Origin: Endothia cerciana
Taxonomy: Eukaryota; Ascomycota; Sordariomycetes; Diaporthales; Cryphonectriaceae
Assembly: GCA_026119935.1 (NCBI GenBank)
Contig: JALRMH010000049.1
Span: forward strand, 215,685-279,684
Direction of reading: 5' to 3'
DNA: 64,000 nt
A model generated the notes under the pieces. That model was not told the origin of the DNA. It ran no database searches and saw nothing but the letters and a program-made list of their open reading frames with translations. Every line of letters begins with the position of its first letter. Positions within the stretch are counted from its first letter, which is position 1. Of this stretch, positions 12,485 to 23,356 are shown one piece after another. The position numbers were made by a program, and so were the translations under genes.

Positions 12485-14650
12485 CTATCTAGTAGTGCAC
12501 ATCATCACCGGGCCACCGCTGGTAGTCAGCTGGCCCCTGATTATCCTCGATTGCTGTTTCAGGCCCTCGGGTGACAGGAGGCTCCGATCTTCCTCCAGGT
12601 CATCTCCCATCTCGTCGAGGCCCGATAGCCTCGTAAATAGAGGCAACATGCTTGAAGTCTTCCAGGAGTCGATGTGCTGCCGCTGCGCGTAAATCAGCGT
12701 GGCGAGGAAGAAAATTGCCGCTAGCACCACCGCCGCTGCAGGGAGGGATATCCATGCCCAGTCGACTTGGATATATGTCTTTATGTAAAGATGCAGAGTT
12801 AGCAATCAAGCTCCTTCTTTTTCCTTTCCCTTTCCCTTTTCTTTTCACCCGGGTTTTGGGGTTCGGACAGCGCGGCCGCGGCGACAAGAAGCGGGACTGT
12901 GAGTTTTCTTACCTCTTGGACAAGGGCAGTGCCGTACGCAGAGGTCGCATTAGGGTTCTGGCCGACGGCGTAGGACATGGCCGTGGTGATGTTCTGGATA
13001 CGCTCGATCAGGTTGGACGCAGACAGCAACGCCTTGCCGGCATCCGCTTTGGAGGTCGTCCCCAGACTGCTGTCCAACTGATCGATGATGAAAGAGTGGT
13101 CGTTCGGGTTGACGTAGAAGCTAGCGTTGCCAGAGGAGTCATCAGGAGCGGCGATGGCGAACTCGTAGTTGACGAAGTACTCATCGTTGCCATCTATGTC
13201 GTCAGCGTATTGAGATTCGCCCGGGGCTGGTACTGCGACGAGGTCATATTCCGTGGTCGCCCCGGCTTCGAAAACACCGTTGACCACCGAGAGGTTCTGA
13301 TAGTGAAGCGCGACCCAGCTGATAGTGCATTCGACGGCCTCGGCGTTAGCCCACTCTAGTGGTACGGGGTCGTCGACGGTACCACTCCCATTGACGGGCA
13401 CGTTCAGCGCCGCCAGCTTGACAAGAGTCGAATTTGCCCAGTTGGCACTCACATTCCACCCAGTGCTCGTCACGGACTTGAAGCTCGTGTAGAGGGCGCC
13501 CTCACTGGAATCGACGCCGACGGTCATGTCAAACGTGATGTTGCCCGGGAGAGTGTATATGTATCCGACCTCCACGTTGCTAGAAGGTTTTTTTGTGGTT
13601 GTGATGTTCGTGACATTCGTACACTGGGCCGAGATGCCCAGAGTGGTGAAAGGTGCCCAGGTACAGTTGCCCGTCGGACAGGCGACCTGGACGGACGCGT
13701 CGATGTCGTCTGCTGCCTGTTAGGGCCCTGACCCGGAGCCCAGGGTGCTCCCGGCCTGGAGGTACCCAGGAAAAAAGAAGGATGAGGCACCTTGGGGGAA
13801 GAAGGAGCTACTGACATAAACCACTCATTATGGCGCCCGTCATCGAGGACTGGGCCTGCTCCGCCTGGATCGTACTCTTGCTATCAATATCGCCATCCCC
13901 ATCGGTCGCTGTCTGGCGGTAGAGCCCAATGCCGCTGTCGTATGAGTCCGCCGTCCCGAAGGTGACCCTGTTCGCGTACTCCGAAGTCGGGACCCATCGC
14001 GGGGAGTAGGAAATGATCTGCTGCGTAAAGGCGCCAACAGCCAGCGAGAGCAGGGCGATCACAGACCCAAGCACGGCCAGCTTGGCACGGATGTTGATAG
14101 TCCAAATGAACCTCAGGGCCCCAATAGGGTCGCTCGCTCCCTCGAAATAGTCGTAGTCCCGGAGCCGACGGCTCGATCCGGTGAAGTAGATCCATTTGAG
14201 CTGGCCGATGCACGACACAGTGGTCATCATAAAGCCCGCCTCAGTGAGGGTCGAAAATACGGAGACCAGGGTGTTCGGGGCGATAGTGAAGTGCCAGTCC
14301 GATAGGGGTCTGTTCCTCTCGTATAGGAGGATGATAATGATGGCGGCGAAGCAGGCCATGCTCAGCAGGATGGACAGGAACTCCCATTTCCAGTCCCAGA
14401 GTGACAGACGAGATGGCCGGGTACCACCGCCCGTGATCTCAGGTGCCGTGGGTGGTTCGTGTCCGCCCTGTGGCTGAACATGCTGATATTGCCCATTGGA
14501 ATACTGAAAGCCCTCACCGGGCCGTTGGGCGCCAGGGGCCTTTTCCGAAGAGAACAGAGGTGCCTGCTCGTGATAAGTCGGCGGCGGGGACTGAGCAGTT
14601 GAAGCCCCCTCCTGGCTGGGAGCCCCTTCGTGAGAACGTATGAAACTCAT
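12485..14650 (-). CDS. DUF3176 multi-pass membrane protein
   Basis: Three exons (14650-13822, 13712-12913, 12778-12485) with phase-1 and phase-0 introns give 640 aa. The N-terminal 80 residues are soluble and Pro/Gln-rich. Next comes the DUF3176 region: a hydrophobic helix in LSLWDWKWEFLSILLSMA (about 92-118), the FTIAPNTLVSVFSTL segment, SCIGQLKW, and a second hydrophobic stretch (RAKLAVLGSVIALLSLA). A long middle domain with many N-glycosylation sequons (NCT, NVT, NIT, NVS, NST, NLS, NAS) suggests an extracellular or lumenal face. A last helix (LPAAAVVLAAIFFLATLIYA) precedes a cytosolic-type tail. The family is widespread in Pezizomycotina and has no established biochemical role; I assign none. 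Confidence 0.85.
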
Positions 14651-15873
14651 GAGACCAGACCAATAACAGCTATCCCCGGTGAGACAGCCAGACGGTGCTC
14701 AGAACGTGACCCAGCTTGGGAAGAAGGAGTTGTGGAAGGCGTCCTCGCGGACCACCGTGTAGGTTGCGAAATCACAGGCATAAATAAAGACCGGGCCCTC
14801 CCAGGCACCAGGTCTTGTCGACGGGAAGGCGGCTGCGGCTGAAGCGTACATAACATGATACATGCTGAGCACACCACCCTATTGGCCTCTCGGAGCCTCC
14901 TCGCAGGACTAGACATGGACGAGATGGAGCCGTAGGATTTGCGGGTCCGGTGAATCCAAGCAAGCGCCGTGCGTGGCAAGCGAGCGCTGTGCCAGGCGAC
15001 CGCAGATCCGTTTTGACCAGCCTCGGTCAACAGATTCAATGCACAGCTCGCCCTGAGACTTACATGGCGAAAACCTGGCAACTTCGGCACGATGGACACA
15101 TCTCCCTCCACTCTGATCTCCTGGCCCTCAGGACCACGCGCTTGTGGGATCCTGCACGCCAGGATTCACGCCAGGAGCCCACGGGCCCACAACCAGCGCC
15201 GTATCTGCATGGGGCACCATGAGCAAGTCCATAGCTGCTCCTTCGGGGTAGGTTGCGCTCCTACGGTATATGTATGCATGGGTAGTGTCGACAAGGAGAA
15301 GGCCTTTGCATGAATAGAAGATGCCTAGCTGCGGCGAGAGGGGGGAGGTAAGTAACATGAACGGGTAGAGACCGCTGCTCCCGACAGCCCAGGCCTGAGA
15401 CATCCTGCTGAGGACTGCCTGAGATGGTAGGAGCCGTGGGGTTGGCGGAGGGGGGAGAGAAAGCAAGAAGGCGATCGTTGTCTGATCATCTGTGCAGTAC
15501 TACTATGGTACTAAGTAAATCCTATGGTACTGTAGCTGTACGACAGAACTTACTGTGGTGCAACTTAGTAAGGTAGCAAGGCCTGACTTGGGGGGGGGGG
15601 GGTCTTCAGCTTGGGTCACCCCGCTGCGGGCCAGCTTCTTAGCACGTGCTTACTGTAGTTGCTGCGCTAGATCCTGTTATGCAAATTGGTCTACGGCTCC
15701 AGCGCGCCAATGACCTCATTGGCACCTCTTCTTCAACGTCTGCAGACGCTGGAGGGAACAATCAGGCGCGAGCTGCCATGCATCATCACACACGGTAGGG
15801 TGACACCCTGGGTAAGGCCACACTACCTTTCTCCTACATACCTCACATCTTGTCGCGACACGATCATGAAGCA
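14651..15873. other. Divergent intergenic region
   Basis: A 1.2-kb spacer between the starts of the DUF3176 gene and YME2. It holds a 13-base G run at 15590-15602. Short open frames on both strands lack domains or coding-like composition. Probably two promoters back to back. Confidence 0.45.
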
Positions 15874-18636
15874 ATGATCCCTCGGCGTCCCTTTCCCCGC
15901 CCGGCCAGGAGAACCTCAGTCCTGGCCGGGCATGTCATCACCCAGCGATCACGGCCATGGCCAGGTCCATATCCTCAACTCGCCGCCTCCCCCGGCCGCC
16001 GCCCTCCTCCCACCTCTCACGCGAGACTCAAGGAGGCCCCTGCAGGGCCTGTCACGGCGAGGAGGTGGGAGACGACAGTCACAGGGGACCAGAAGTCCGG
16101 CCACATCTACTCCGGGCCAGACGAGTCTATCCTCTTCTTCGACAACCTGTATCCCTTGAAACTCACCTCCGGCCCCCTCAGCTATGCCATGGTGTGGAGG
16201 CACTGGAAGACGGACGAGGACCTGGCGAGCCTCCTCAAAGGCTTCGACAGATCCTCGCTCGGCATCATGAACCCGATCAACCTGGTCAAGCGCACCATCC
16301 CGGAAGATGGGTCCATGAGGGTCACAGAGCTGATCCCGCGGCTCAAGGACGGCGGGTGTTTTGTCAAGGTGTCCCACCCGGCAGGGACACCAGCGGGTGA
16401 GATCGAGGGGAGGCTGTCCAGGCAGCTGGAACAGCATCCCATCAAGCCCTGGTTCAACCCTTTCAGTGGGATCAAGGTCGGCCTGGTCAACGGCGTGCCG
16501 TGGCTCGAGGACATGGCCCGCTACCCGAAGAGCAGGCTCAAGATCGAGTTCATCCCGAAAGAGCCCGGCGCCGACGTCGCCGAGTTGTCCCAGGAGAACC
16601 TGTTTGCCCTCTTCCGCAGGTACGGCAAGATCGCCGACATCATCTCCCAGCCCTCAGACTCCAAGGTCCTGCCCAAGTACGCGTACCTCGACTTCGCTTT
16701 CACGCGCGATGCCATCATGGCGCGGAACTGTCTGCACGGGATCCAGGTCCCCGAGGATCTGGGCGGGAGCAAGTCCGGAACCATCCTCCGCCTTTCTTAC
16801 GAGCAGAAAGTCAGGCCACACCACATATGGGATTGGATCAGCAACCATCCTCGCATCGTCATCCCCGTCGTGGCGGCCTTGCTCGCAGGCATCACGGTCA
16901 TCGTCTTCGACCCGATACGGGAGTTCTCCATCAGGGCTCACGTCGAAAAGCGCTTCAGCCTGTCGGACAATAAGATCTTCCAATGGTTCAAGCGGCGGAC
17001 CAGCGACATTCTGGCCTTCAGGGGCCACAAGGCCGAGGACGCCGGGTTGAAGGCGCTCTTCACGCACCGGCGAGATGCTATAGACCAGGTCCAGGCGTGG
17101 TTGATGGAGTCCGCCGACACGTTCATCGTCGTCCAAGGCCCGCGCGGCTCGGGCAAGGAGGAGCTTGTGCTGGACCAGGCGCTCGGCGGGCGGAGGGATG
17201 TCCTGGTTGTCGACTGTAAACCAGTCGTGGAGGCCAAGGGCGAGAGCACCACGATCAAGAAGCTGGCGAACGAGGTCGGATACCGTCCCGTGTTCTCATG
17301 GGCCAACCAGCTGAGCAGCCTCGTCGACCTTGCTATCCAGAGCACGACGGGCGTCAAGTCAGGCTTCTCCGAGACGCTCGACTCCCAGCTCAGCAAGATC
17401 CTCGGTAACACCGCCGCAGCCCTGAAGAAGGTCTCGCTCTCGGACCGCAAGAAGGACGACGCCGACGCGGGCCTGAACGATGATGCATTCCTCGAGGCCC
17501 ACCCCGAGCGCCGGGCGGTGGTTGTCATCAACAACTTCCTGCTCAAGAACGAAGAGACCAGCATCGTGTACGACAAACTCTCGGAATGGGCCGCCGCCCT
17601 GGTCCAGGCCAACATCGCACACGTCATCTTCCTGACCGGCGACACGTCCTACTCGAAACCACTGTCCAAGTCCATGCCGGACAGAGTGTTCCGCACCATC
17701 GCGCTAGGTGACCTCTCGCCGGATGTCGCCAAGCAGTACGTGCTCAGCCACCTCTCCCAGACCAAGCCCAAGGACAAGAACGCCACCGCGAATAAGGACG
17801 CCACCGCCAGCGGCGACGAGAAGCCGCAGGCCACCGGCGCCGAGGAGTCGCCCCGGGACATCCAAGAGCTCGACGAGGTCATCACCGTCCTGGGGGGCCG
17901 CCTTACCGATCTCGAGTTCCTCGCGCGGCGCATGAAGACGGGCCAGAGCCCCCGCCAGGCCGTGCAGGAGATCATCGACCAGTCGGCGTCAGAGATCCTG
18001 AAGCTCTTCCTGCTCACAAACAAGGCCCCCTCCGACAGCAGCAGGAAGTACTCGACCGAACAGGCCTGGTTCCTGATCAAGGAGATAGCCAAGCAGGGAT
18101 CGCTCCGGTACAACGAGGTCCTGCTGTCCAACACGTTCGCCTCGTCGACGGCGCCCGGCGTCGAGAACGGCGAGCTCGCGCTCGAGAGCCTGGCGAACGC
18201 GGAGCTGATCAGCGTGCGCTCGCACCGGGGCCGCCCGCAGACCATCATGGCGGGCAAGCCCGTGTACCAGGCCGCCTTCGACGCGCTGCTGCGGGATCCG
18301 GTGCTGAGGGCCAAGATGGACCTGGCGGTGCTGACGGAGCTGGGGAAGGTCGAGGGGAAGACTATCGACAAGGTGAGCCTGGCGGCGGGGCCCCTGCAAC
18401 GCTCAGACCTGCAGACGGCCACCCCACCCCCACGCGTGTTTGACCCTGGCTGACATCCTCGCGTTATCTAGGTCGAGGCCGAACTGAGCCTGCTGGCGTC
18501 CCTCCCCAAGCAGCCGTACGAGACGACGGCGCGGATCAACTACCTCCTCGCCAAGCTCTCCGGCAGCCAGACCAAGATCAGGGAGTACGAGCTCGAGACG
18601 GCCAAGCTGAAGAAGGTCCTGACGCAGGAGGCCTAG
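15874..18636 (+). CDS. YME2: Mitochondrial escape protein 2 (Yme2/Rna12 family)
   Basis: Inner mitochondrial membrane protein; in yeast, loss of Yme2 raises escape of mtDNA to the nucleus and affects nucleoid structure. Two exons, 15874-18372 and 18472-18636, join in phase 0 to give 887 aa. M15874 (MIPRRPF) is the first ATG in frame and begins an Arg/Pro-rich, acid-poor presequence. The N-terminal domain (HIYSGPDESILFFDNLYPLK) is followed by an RRM-like fold (about residues 222-310, with YAYLDFAF). A membrane helix lies at about 328-346 (VIPVVAALLAGITVIVF), then a P-loop NTPase module with Walker A GPRGSGKEE near residue 421. The second exon encodes a helical C-terminal tail. Domain order and length match the family. 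Confidence 0.92.
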
Positions 18637-18915
18637 GGTACCCCTCCCGACCAGGACGGGTGCCGGTCGGCCTGTACGGTGGACGGCGAGGTGGTGTTCC
18701 CCGTCTTTGGTAGGGTCTGTCTCGTGAGGTGGGAAAAGGGCAGGGAACAACGGGATATCACAAGGTTCACGGCACAAACATGATACCCTCCTCACTCGGC
18801 CAATGGAGTCTGAATTGAACACGTAAAAAATCTGTCTCTCCCTATGCCGGCTTGCTCATGAACGTACTGTACTGGTCCTGACTCTGTCCTCACCTCGCCC
18901 TCGCCTCGCATCCAG

Positions 18916-18946
<31 letters not shown>

Positions 18947-19095
18947 AGATATCTTGATATCGATTAGCTCTCAAGACAGGACGGGGTTTTGTCCATTCGC
19001 GCAACAGATGACGACAGCTTCCGACGCGTTTTGTTCTCAAATTTTCTTTGGGGCGGGCGGAAAGGCCCTCCTCTCCCACCGGAACTGCCGCTGGT
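18637..19095. other. Convergent 3' spacer
   Basis: Spacer between YME2 and CENP-C ends. It carries a (AC)n microsatellite (listed separately) and no supported gene. Confidence 0.5.
18916..18941. repeat. (AC)13 microsatellite
   Basis: Uninterrupted AC dinucleotide repeat in the YME2/CENP-C intergenic spacer, read directly from the sequence. Confidence 0.95.
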
Positions 19096-21256
19096 TCAGG
19101 CCATCTGGCTGGTATCGGCCCCCAGGCCGCCCGACACCTCGCAGCCCTGCGAGAAGAAGATCCGCGCAGGCCTGTCTTGTACGTTCTCGATGCTGTAGTA
19201 GTTGCCTGCGTGCGGTTTCCGTCAGCCATGTTCTTGTCCGCAGCACATGTGTTTTCCACAAGACCGGGGGGGGGGGGCGCGCGGGGCCTCTTTCTTACCC
19301 CTGGGCACAAACCACATCCCTCCCCGCCCGATGCTGAACACGGTATCCGCCACGGTGACGGTGACCCTACCCGAGAACACAAAGAACGTCATGTGCATCT
19401 TGCGCGAGTTCTTGGGCTTCTTCTCCGTCTGCGGCGGCAGGTCGACCACGCCGGACCCGAAGAAGGGCATGCTGAGCGTCTTGGCGAACTTGAAGCTCGC
19501 GTTGCGGATCTCGCGCGTCGTGATGGCCCTGGCCGACACCGCGATCTGCTCGTCGGCCACCTCGATCTGCTCGTCCGGCCCGGGCGGGTTGGTCTCGTGC
19601 TCGGGCTGCCAGACGGCCGTCTCCCCCGTTATGACATCGCCGTCTTCCTCCCAGGGCTCCAGCTCGTCGTCCTCGTCGTCACCGTCGAAGGACCCGCGCC
19701 TTTTGCCGCTCTTCCTGGCCGCGGGCCTGCCCCTGCGGCGTGGCACGCCCTTCTGGTCGGGCTCGGGCTCGTCGACGCGAACGATGTTCTTGATGTGTGG
19801 GAGCAGGATTGAGGTCTTGCCGTCCTCGAGGACTGCGTCGCCGTCGAGCTCCGTGCGCTCGTTCCGCCAGAACTTGAGTGGCTGGTACGAGGTACGGCCA
19901 GACCGCGTTGTAAACATGCCGGGCCCTGCGCCTGGGGCCTCGCGCCTTGTGATCACCAGTCCTCGGGATTTAGGAAGCGGTGGGCCGCGCGGAACCTCCG
20001 CCACAGACGTGTCGGCCACGCCGGTGGAGGTTCGCCTTCCGGCTCGCTTCTGCTTTGGGATGGCCGGCTTCTTCGCAGGTACCGGCGTCGAGCTCCCGGC
20101 GTCCCCAACAGCGTCGGCTGCTGCCGCCCTGGGCTTCCGACCCCTGCGCTTTGGCGCCTGGGCCGGGGACTCACCCTCCCCGCCGCCGGTACGAGAGCTG
20201 CCTTTGGCCTTCTTCTTCGCTGGCTGCCTCCCGGCCTCCTCGTGCGCAGCGTTGTTGGCTTTCGCCCGGCCTCGTTTCTTGCCTGCGCGCACCGGCTCCT
20301 CGTCCACGGCCTCTGTGTCTTCTTCGATGGATTCGAAAATGGCTTCGTCTTCCTCTTCTCCGACACGCGTTGGTTTCTTGGGCCGCCCCCTGTTCTTCTT
20401 GGCAGGTGACGGCGGCGCCTCCGCCTGGCCCTCCTGGCCTTCTTCGACCTCCTCCTCGGCCCTACCTCCGCTCTCGGGGGCGTAGTCTTCGCCAGCGCCG
20501 CCCAACATCGCCATCGACTCATCCTCCCCACCTCCCGACTCCTCTTCAGCCTCAGAGGGCGAGCTCCGCGGGTCATCGGCTGCGGCGGCGGCCTTCCCCT
20601 TCCCGTTCACCCCGTTCGGCCTGGGCAGAACCGGCCTGGAGGCAAGGGGGTTGTTCTTGAAGTCGAGCCTCCTCTGCACAGACCTGGTGCCGGACGGAGA
20701 CCCATCGACGGGCTTCGAGGGGCGGAGGGGCGAGGACGACATGCCGAGGACCCTGCGCGGCGGGGAGTTCAGGGTGGTCTTGAGCGGCGACCTGGCGCGC
20801 GGCGGGGGTCGGCCGTTCATGAAGGCGGACGGTGCCGGGGCGGTCACTAAGGGCACAACGGAGGCCGCGTCAGTAACCCACACGCTGTCCCGTGCTGCCC
20901 GGGACAGGGCGGTAGCGCAACTCACTTTCGTCGATATCCATGGGCTCCTCCTCCTCGTCGTCGGTCCCGTCCTCGTCGTCGTCGTATGCGCCGCCGTGCT
21001 GGCTCTCCTTGTCGGGCGAGGAGAAGATGTCATCTAGGGGCTGCATGCCATGCTCGTCGCGCACGCCGGTATCCCTGAGGACCACGCCCGTCTTGCTAGG
21101 CGCGAGCAGTTCACGTCAGTACACGGCCGACATACACACACACACACAGGAGGCAAGGATGAGGGGAGCTGCCCACCGGCCGCGGACACCCAGGTCGTGG
21201 AAGGTCTCGCTCTGTGCCACCGAGCGGCGCGGCGCGGACGATTGACGCGGTGCCAT
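19096..21256 (-). CDS. MIF2: CENP-C/Mif2 inner kinetochore protein
   Basis: Links the CENP-A nucleosome to the outer kinetochore. Four exons (21256-21177, 21095-20926, 20846-19299, 19205-19096) with introns in phases 2, 1 and 1 give 635 aa. The N-terminus (MAPRQSSAPRR, then TGVVLRDTGVRD) resembles the Mis12-complex-binding region of fungal CENP-C. The middle is long, disordered, acidic and basic in alternation, with AT-hook-like KKRGRAK and RRRGRPAARK patches. The CENP-C motif RSGRTSYQPLKFWRNER lies near residue 395. The C-terminal cupin dimerisation domain runs from FKFAKTLSMPFFGSG through MHMTFFVFSGRVTVTV and GMWFVPRGNYYSIEN to its end on the last exon. Splicing of the last intron, which carries a 12-base sense-strand poly(C), is required to complete the cupin. 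Identification is secure. Confidence 0.92.
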
Positions 21257-22006
21257 GGCTTCGTCCACTTTGTCACTCTTTCCCCTTGTCGCTAGGCGGG
21301 ATGCGCGCAAGCCAGGCAGGCCGGGCAGGATGCGCTTGGGGCGGGACGACTGGGGGAGGGCCCTGGAGGGTCAAGCTGGGCCCCAGGCAAGGTAAACAAA
21401 AGGCTGTATGAAGGTCGACAGCAACGGGGAAGGCGGCGACTTCGAGATGATAGGTTGCGCAGTGCCAGATGTGCGCAGAATGCGACTGCCAAGCAGAGAA
21501 CCAGGTGCCTGCTGTCAAGGTTGATTGTGGCCGCTCCCAGGGTTGGCTGGTTGGTTGGTTGGTCCGTCGGTCGTATTGTTTTCTTTTGTCGTGTCAAAGA
21601 AGAGCGGACAAGAGCAGGGCTGATGTTTTGGGGGGCCAGGGTGCAGAGGTTCCACAGGGGGTCGACGCCAGACGACAGTGCAGGTGCAGGGGTGGGCGGG
21701 CCACCATACAGTAGTGGTGCTGGTGCTGGGTACCCCAGCAGGCAGTGCAGTTACTGGGGCAGGTAGCGCTAGAGCTCTGGTCGGCATGCCACAACGCGCT
21801 GACCACACAGCCGGACCGCGTCTTCACAGAACTGAACGCGTCCGGGGGACACGGCCCACAACAAAGCCGAAAGAGAAAAAAAAGGGGAGGCGAGAGGAAT
21901 ACGCCCACGACAAGGCTCAGCACAGGGAAGCGCAGCAGCCCGAGGCGGACCCAAGAACCCGTCGAGAGAGACACCCCACGCCACCCCACGGAGGACAGGC
22001 CCCGCC
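21257..22006. other. Divergent promoter region, CENP-C / RNase H2A
   Basis: A 750-bp spacer between divergently transcribed CENP-C and RNase H2A. It contains TTGG repeats (about 21543-21560) and short open frames without domains. I see no gene; it probably holds both promoters. Confidence 0.45.
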
Positions 22007-23119
22007 ATGGATGATGAGGATACACAGATGACCGGCGCAGCCGACCCGGCGGCCCTCGAGACGCCCGCGCCCGACGTCTTCATCCCGCCCTCGGTCCACC
22101 GGCCCGACCTCCTCGCCGGCGACAGCTACACGCACTTCTCGCCCGTCCCGCCCGCCTTGCTCCCCTCCCCCTCCTCCTCCTCTCCCGCCGCCGCCGGCGA
22201 CGGCGTCCCCTGCTGCCTCGGCGTGGACGAGGCGGGCCGCGGGCCCGTGCTGGGGCCCATGGTCTACGGCGTCTTCTACCTGCCCCTCGCCCTCTCCGAC
22301 CCCCTCCTGCGCCGGGAGCACCGCTTCGACGACTCCAAGGTCCTCACCCCCGCCGCGCGGTCCGGCCTCATGCGGAAGCTGTGCACGGCCCCCCCTCCTG
22401 CCCGCGGCCAGCCCGGCGGCGGGGCGGCGCCGGCCCCGTCCCTCTACACCCACGCGGGCTGGGCGACGGCCGCCCTCTCGGCCCGGTCCATCTCCGCCGC
22501 CATGTACCGCCCCGGCGCGGCGTACAACCTCAACGCGCAGGCGGTGGACGCCACCGTCGCGCTGATCCGGGGCGTCCTCGCGCGCGGGGTCAGCGTGGCG
22601 GAGATCTACGTCGACACGGTCGGGCCCCCGGCCGCGTACCAGAGGAGGCTGGAGCGCATCTTCCCCGCCGTGCGCATCACCGTGGCCAAGAGGGCGGACA
22701 GCCTGTACCCGTGCGTGAGCGCCGCGAGCGTGTGCGCCAAGGTCACGAGGGACGCGTGCCTCGAGGTGCTGTACGGTCAGCAGCAGGCCCGGGGCGGGGG
22801 GGCGCCGGCCGGCCCGCCGGGTGAGGGCGCCGGGGTGGCGTGGGGCTCGGGGTACCCGTCGGACGCGAGGTGCGTGGGCTGGATGAGGGCGAACATGCAC
22901 CCCGTGTTCGGGTGGGGGCCCGAGTGTAGGTTCAGCTGGAGCACGGCCAAGGACATGATCGAGGCCGGGGGGGCTGGTGTCAAGGTCGAGTGGCCGGCCG
23001 AGGACGACGGGGAAACGAGCCGGCTGACGGATTTCCTCGCCGGGGGTGACGGCCGCCGGGGGGATGCCGATGAGCTGGGGACCTGGTTCGGAACACCTGT
23101 CGGGCTAGGGGCGTTCTGA
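22007..23119 (+). CDS. RNH201: Ribonuclease H2 catalytic subunit A
   Basis: Catalytic subunit of RNase H2, which cuts RNA in RNA/DNA hybrids and removes single ribonucleotides from DNA in the nucleus. Single exon, 370 aa. After a disordered Pro/Ser-rich leader of about 68 residues comes GVDEAGRGPVLGPMVYG, with the first two acidic catalytic residues at D74 and E75. The RFDDSKVL segment follows, then the third Asp in YVDTVGPP and the fourth in AKRADSLYPCVSAASVCAK. The C-terminal part has the expected FGWGPECRFSWST box. Subunits B and C are not in the window. The ATG at 22007 is the first in frame and fits the family's variable N-terminus. GC content of the third codon position is very high. 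Confidence 0.95.
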   Translation: MDDEDTQMTGAADPAALETPAPDVFIPPSVHRPDLLAGDSYTHFSPVPPALLPSPSSSSPAAAGDGVPCCLGVDEAGRGPVLGPMVYGVFYLPLALSDPLLRREHRFDDSKVLTPAARSGLMRKLCTAPPPARGQPGGGAAPAPSLYTHAGWATAALSARSISAAMYRPGAAYNLNAQAVDATVALIRGVLARGVSVAEIYVDTVGPPAAYQRRLERIFPAVRITVAKRADSLYPCVSAASVCAKVTRDACLEVLYGQQQARGGGAPAGPPGEGAGVAWGSGYPSDARCVGWMRANMHPVFGWGPECRFSWSTAKDMIEAGGAGVKVEWPAEDDGETSRLTDFLAGGDGRRGDADELGTWFGTPVGLGAF

Positions 23120-23356
23120 AGGGGGGCTGCACATAACTTGGGGGGGGGGTGGGTCTGGGGGAGATGTGTTTTATATCATTTTAGGTGCTGAGGAGTCCGT
23201 CTCCTTTTTTTGGGGAGGGGGGGAGGGGGGGCTTTGTCTAGGGGGTTGGTCTGTGTACGGGAACGGTTGGGATATTATCCTATGCCGACTCTGGCTAAGC
23301 ATGCAAAAACCATTTAGGAAGCGGCCCGGAGCATCTATATAAGACCCTGACCGCAG

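Noticed and set aside
19202..20485. 427-codon plus-strand frame opposite CENP-C
   Set aside because: Antisense of a disordered Lys/Glu/Arg-rich protein, which yields Ser/Pro/Leu-rich nonsense; no domain.
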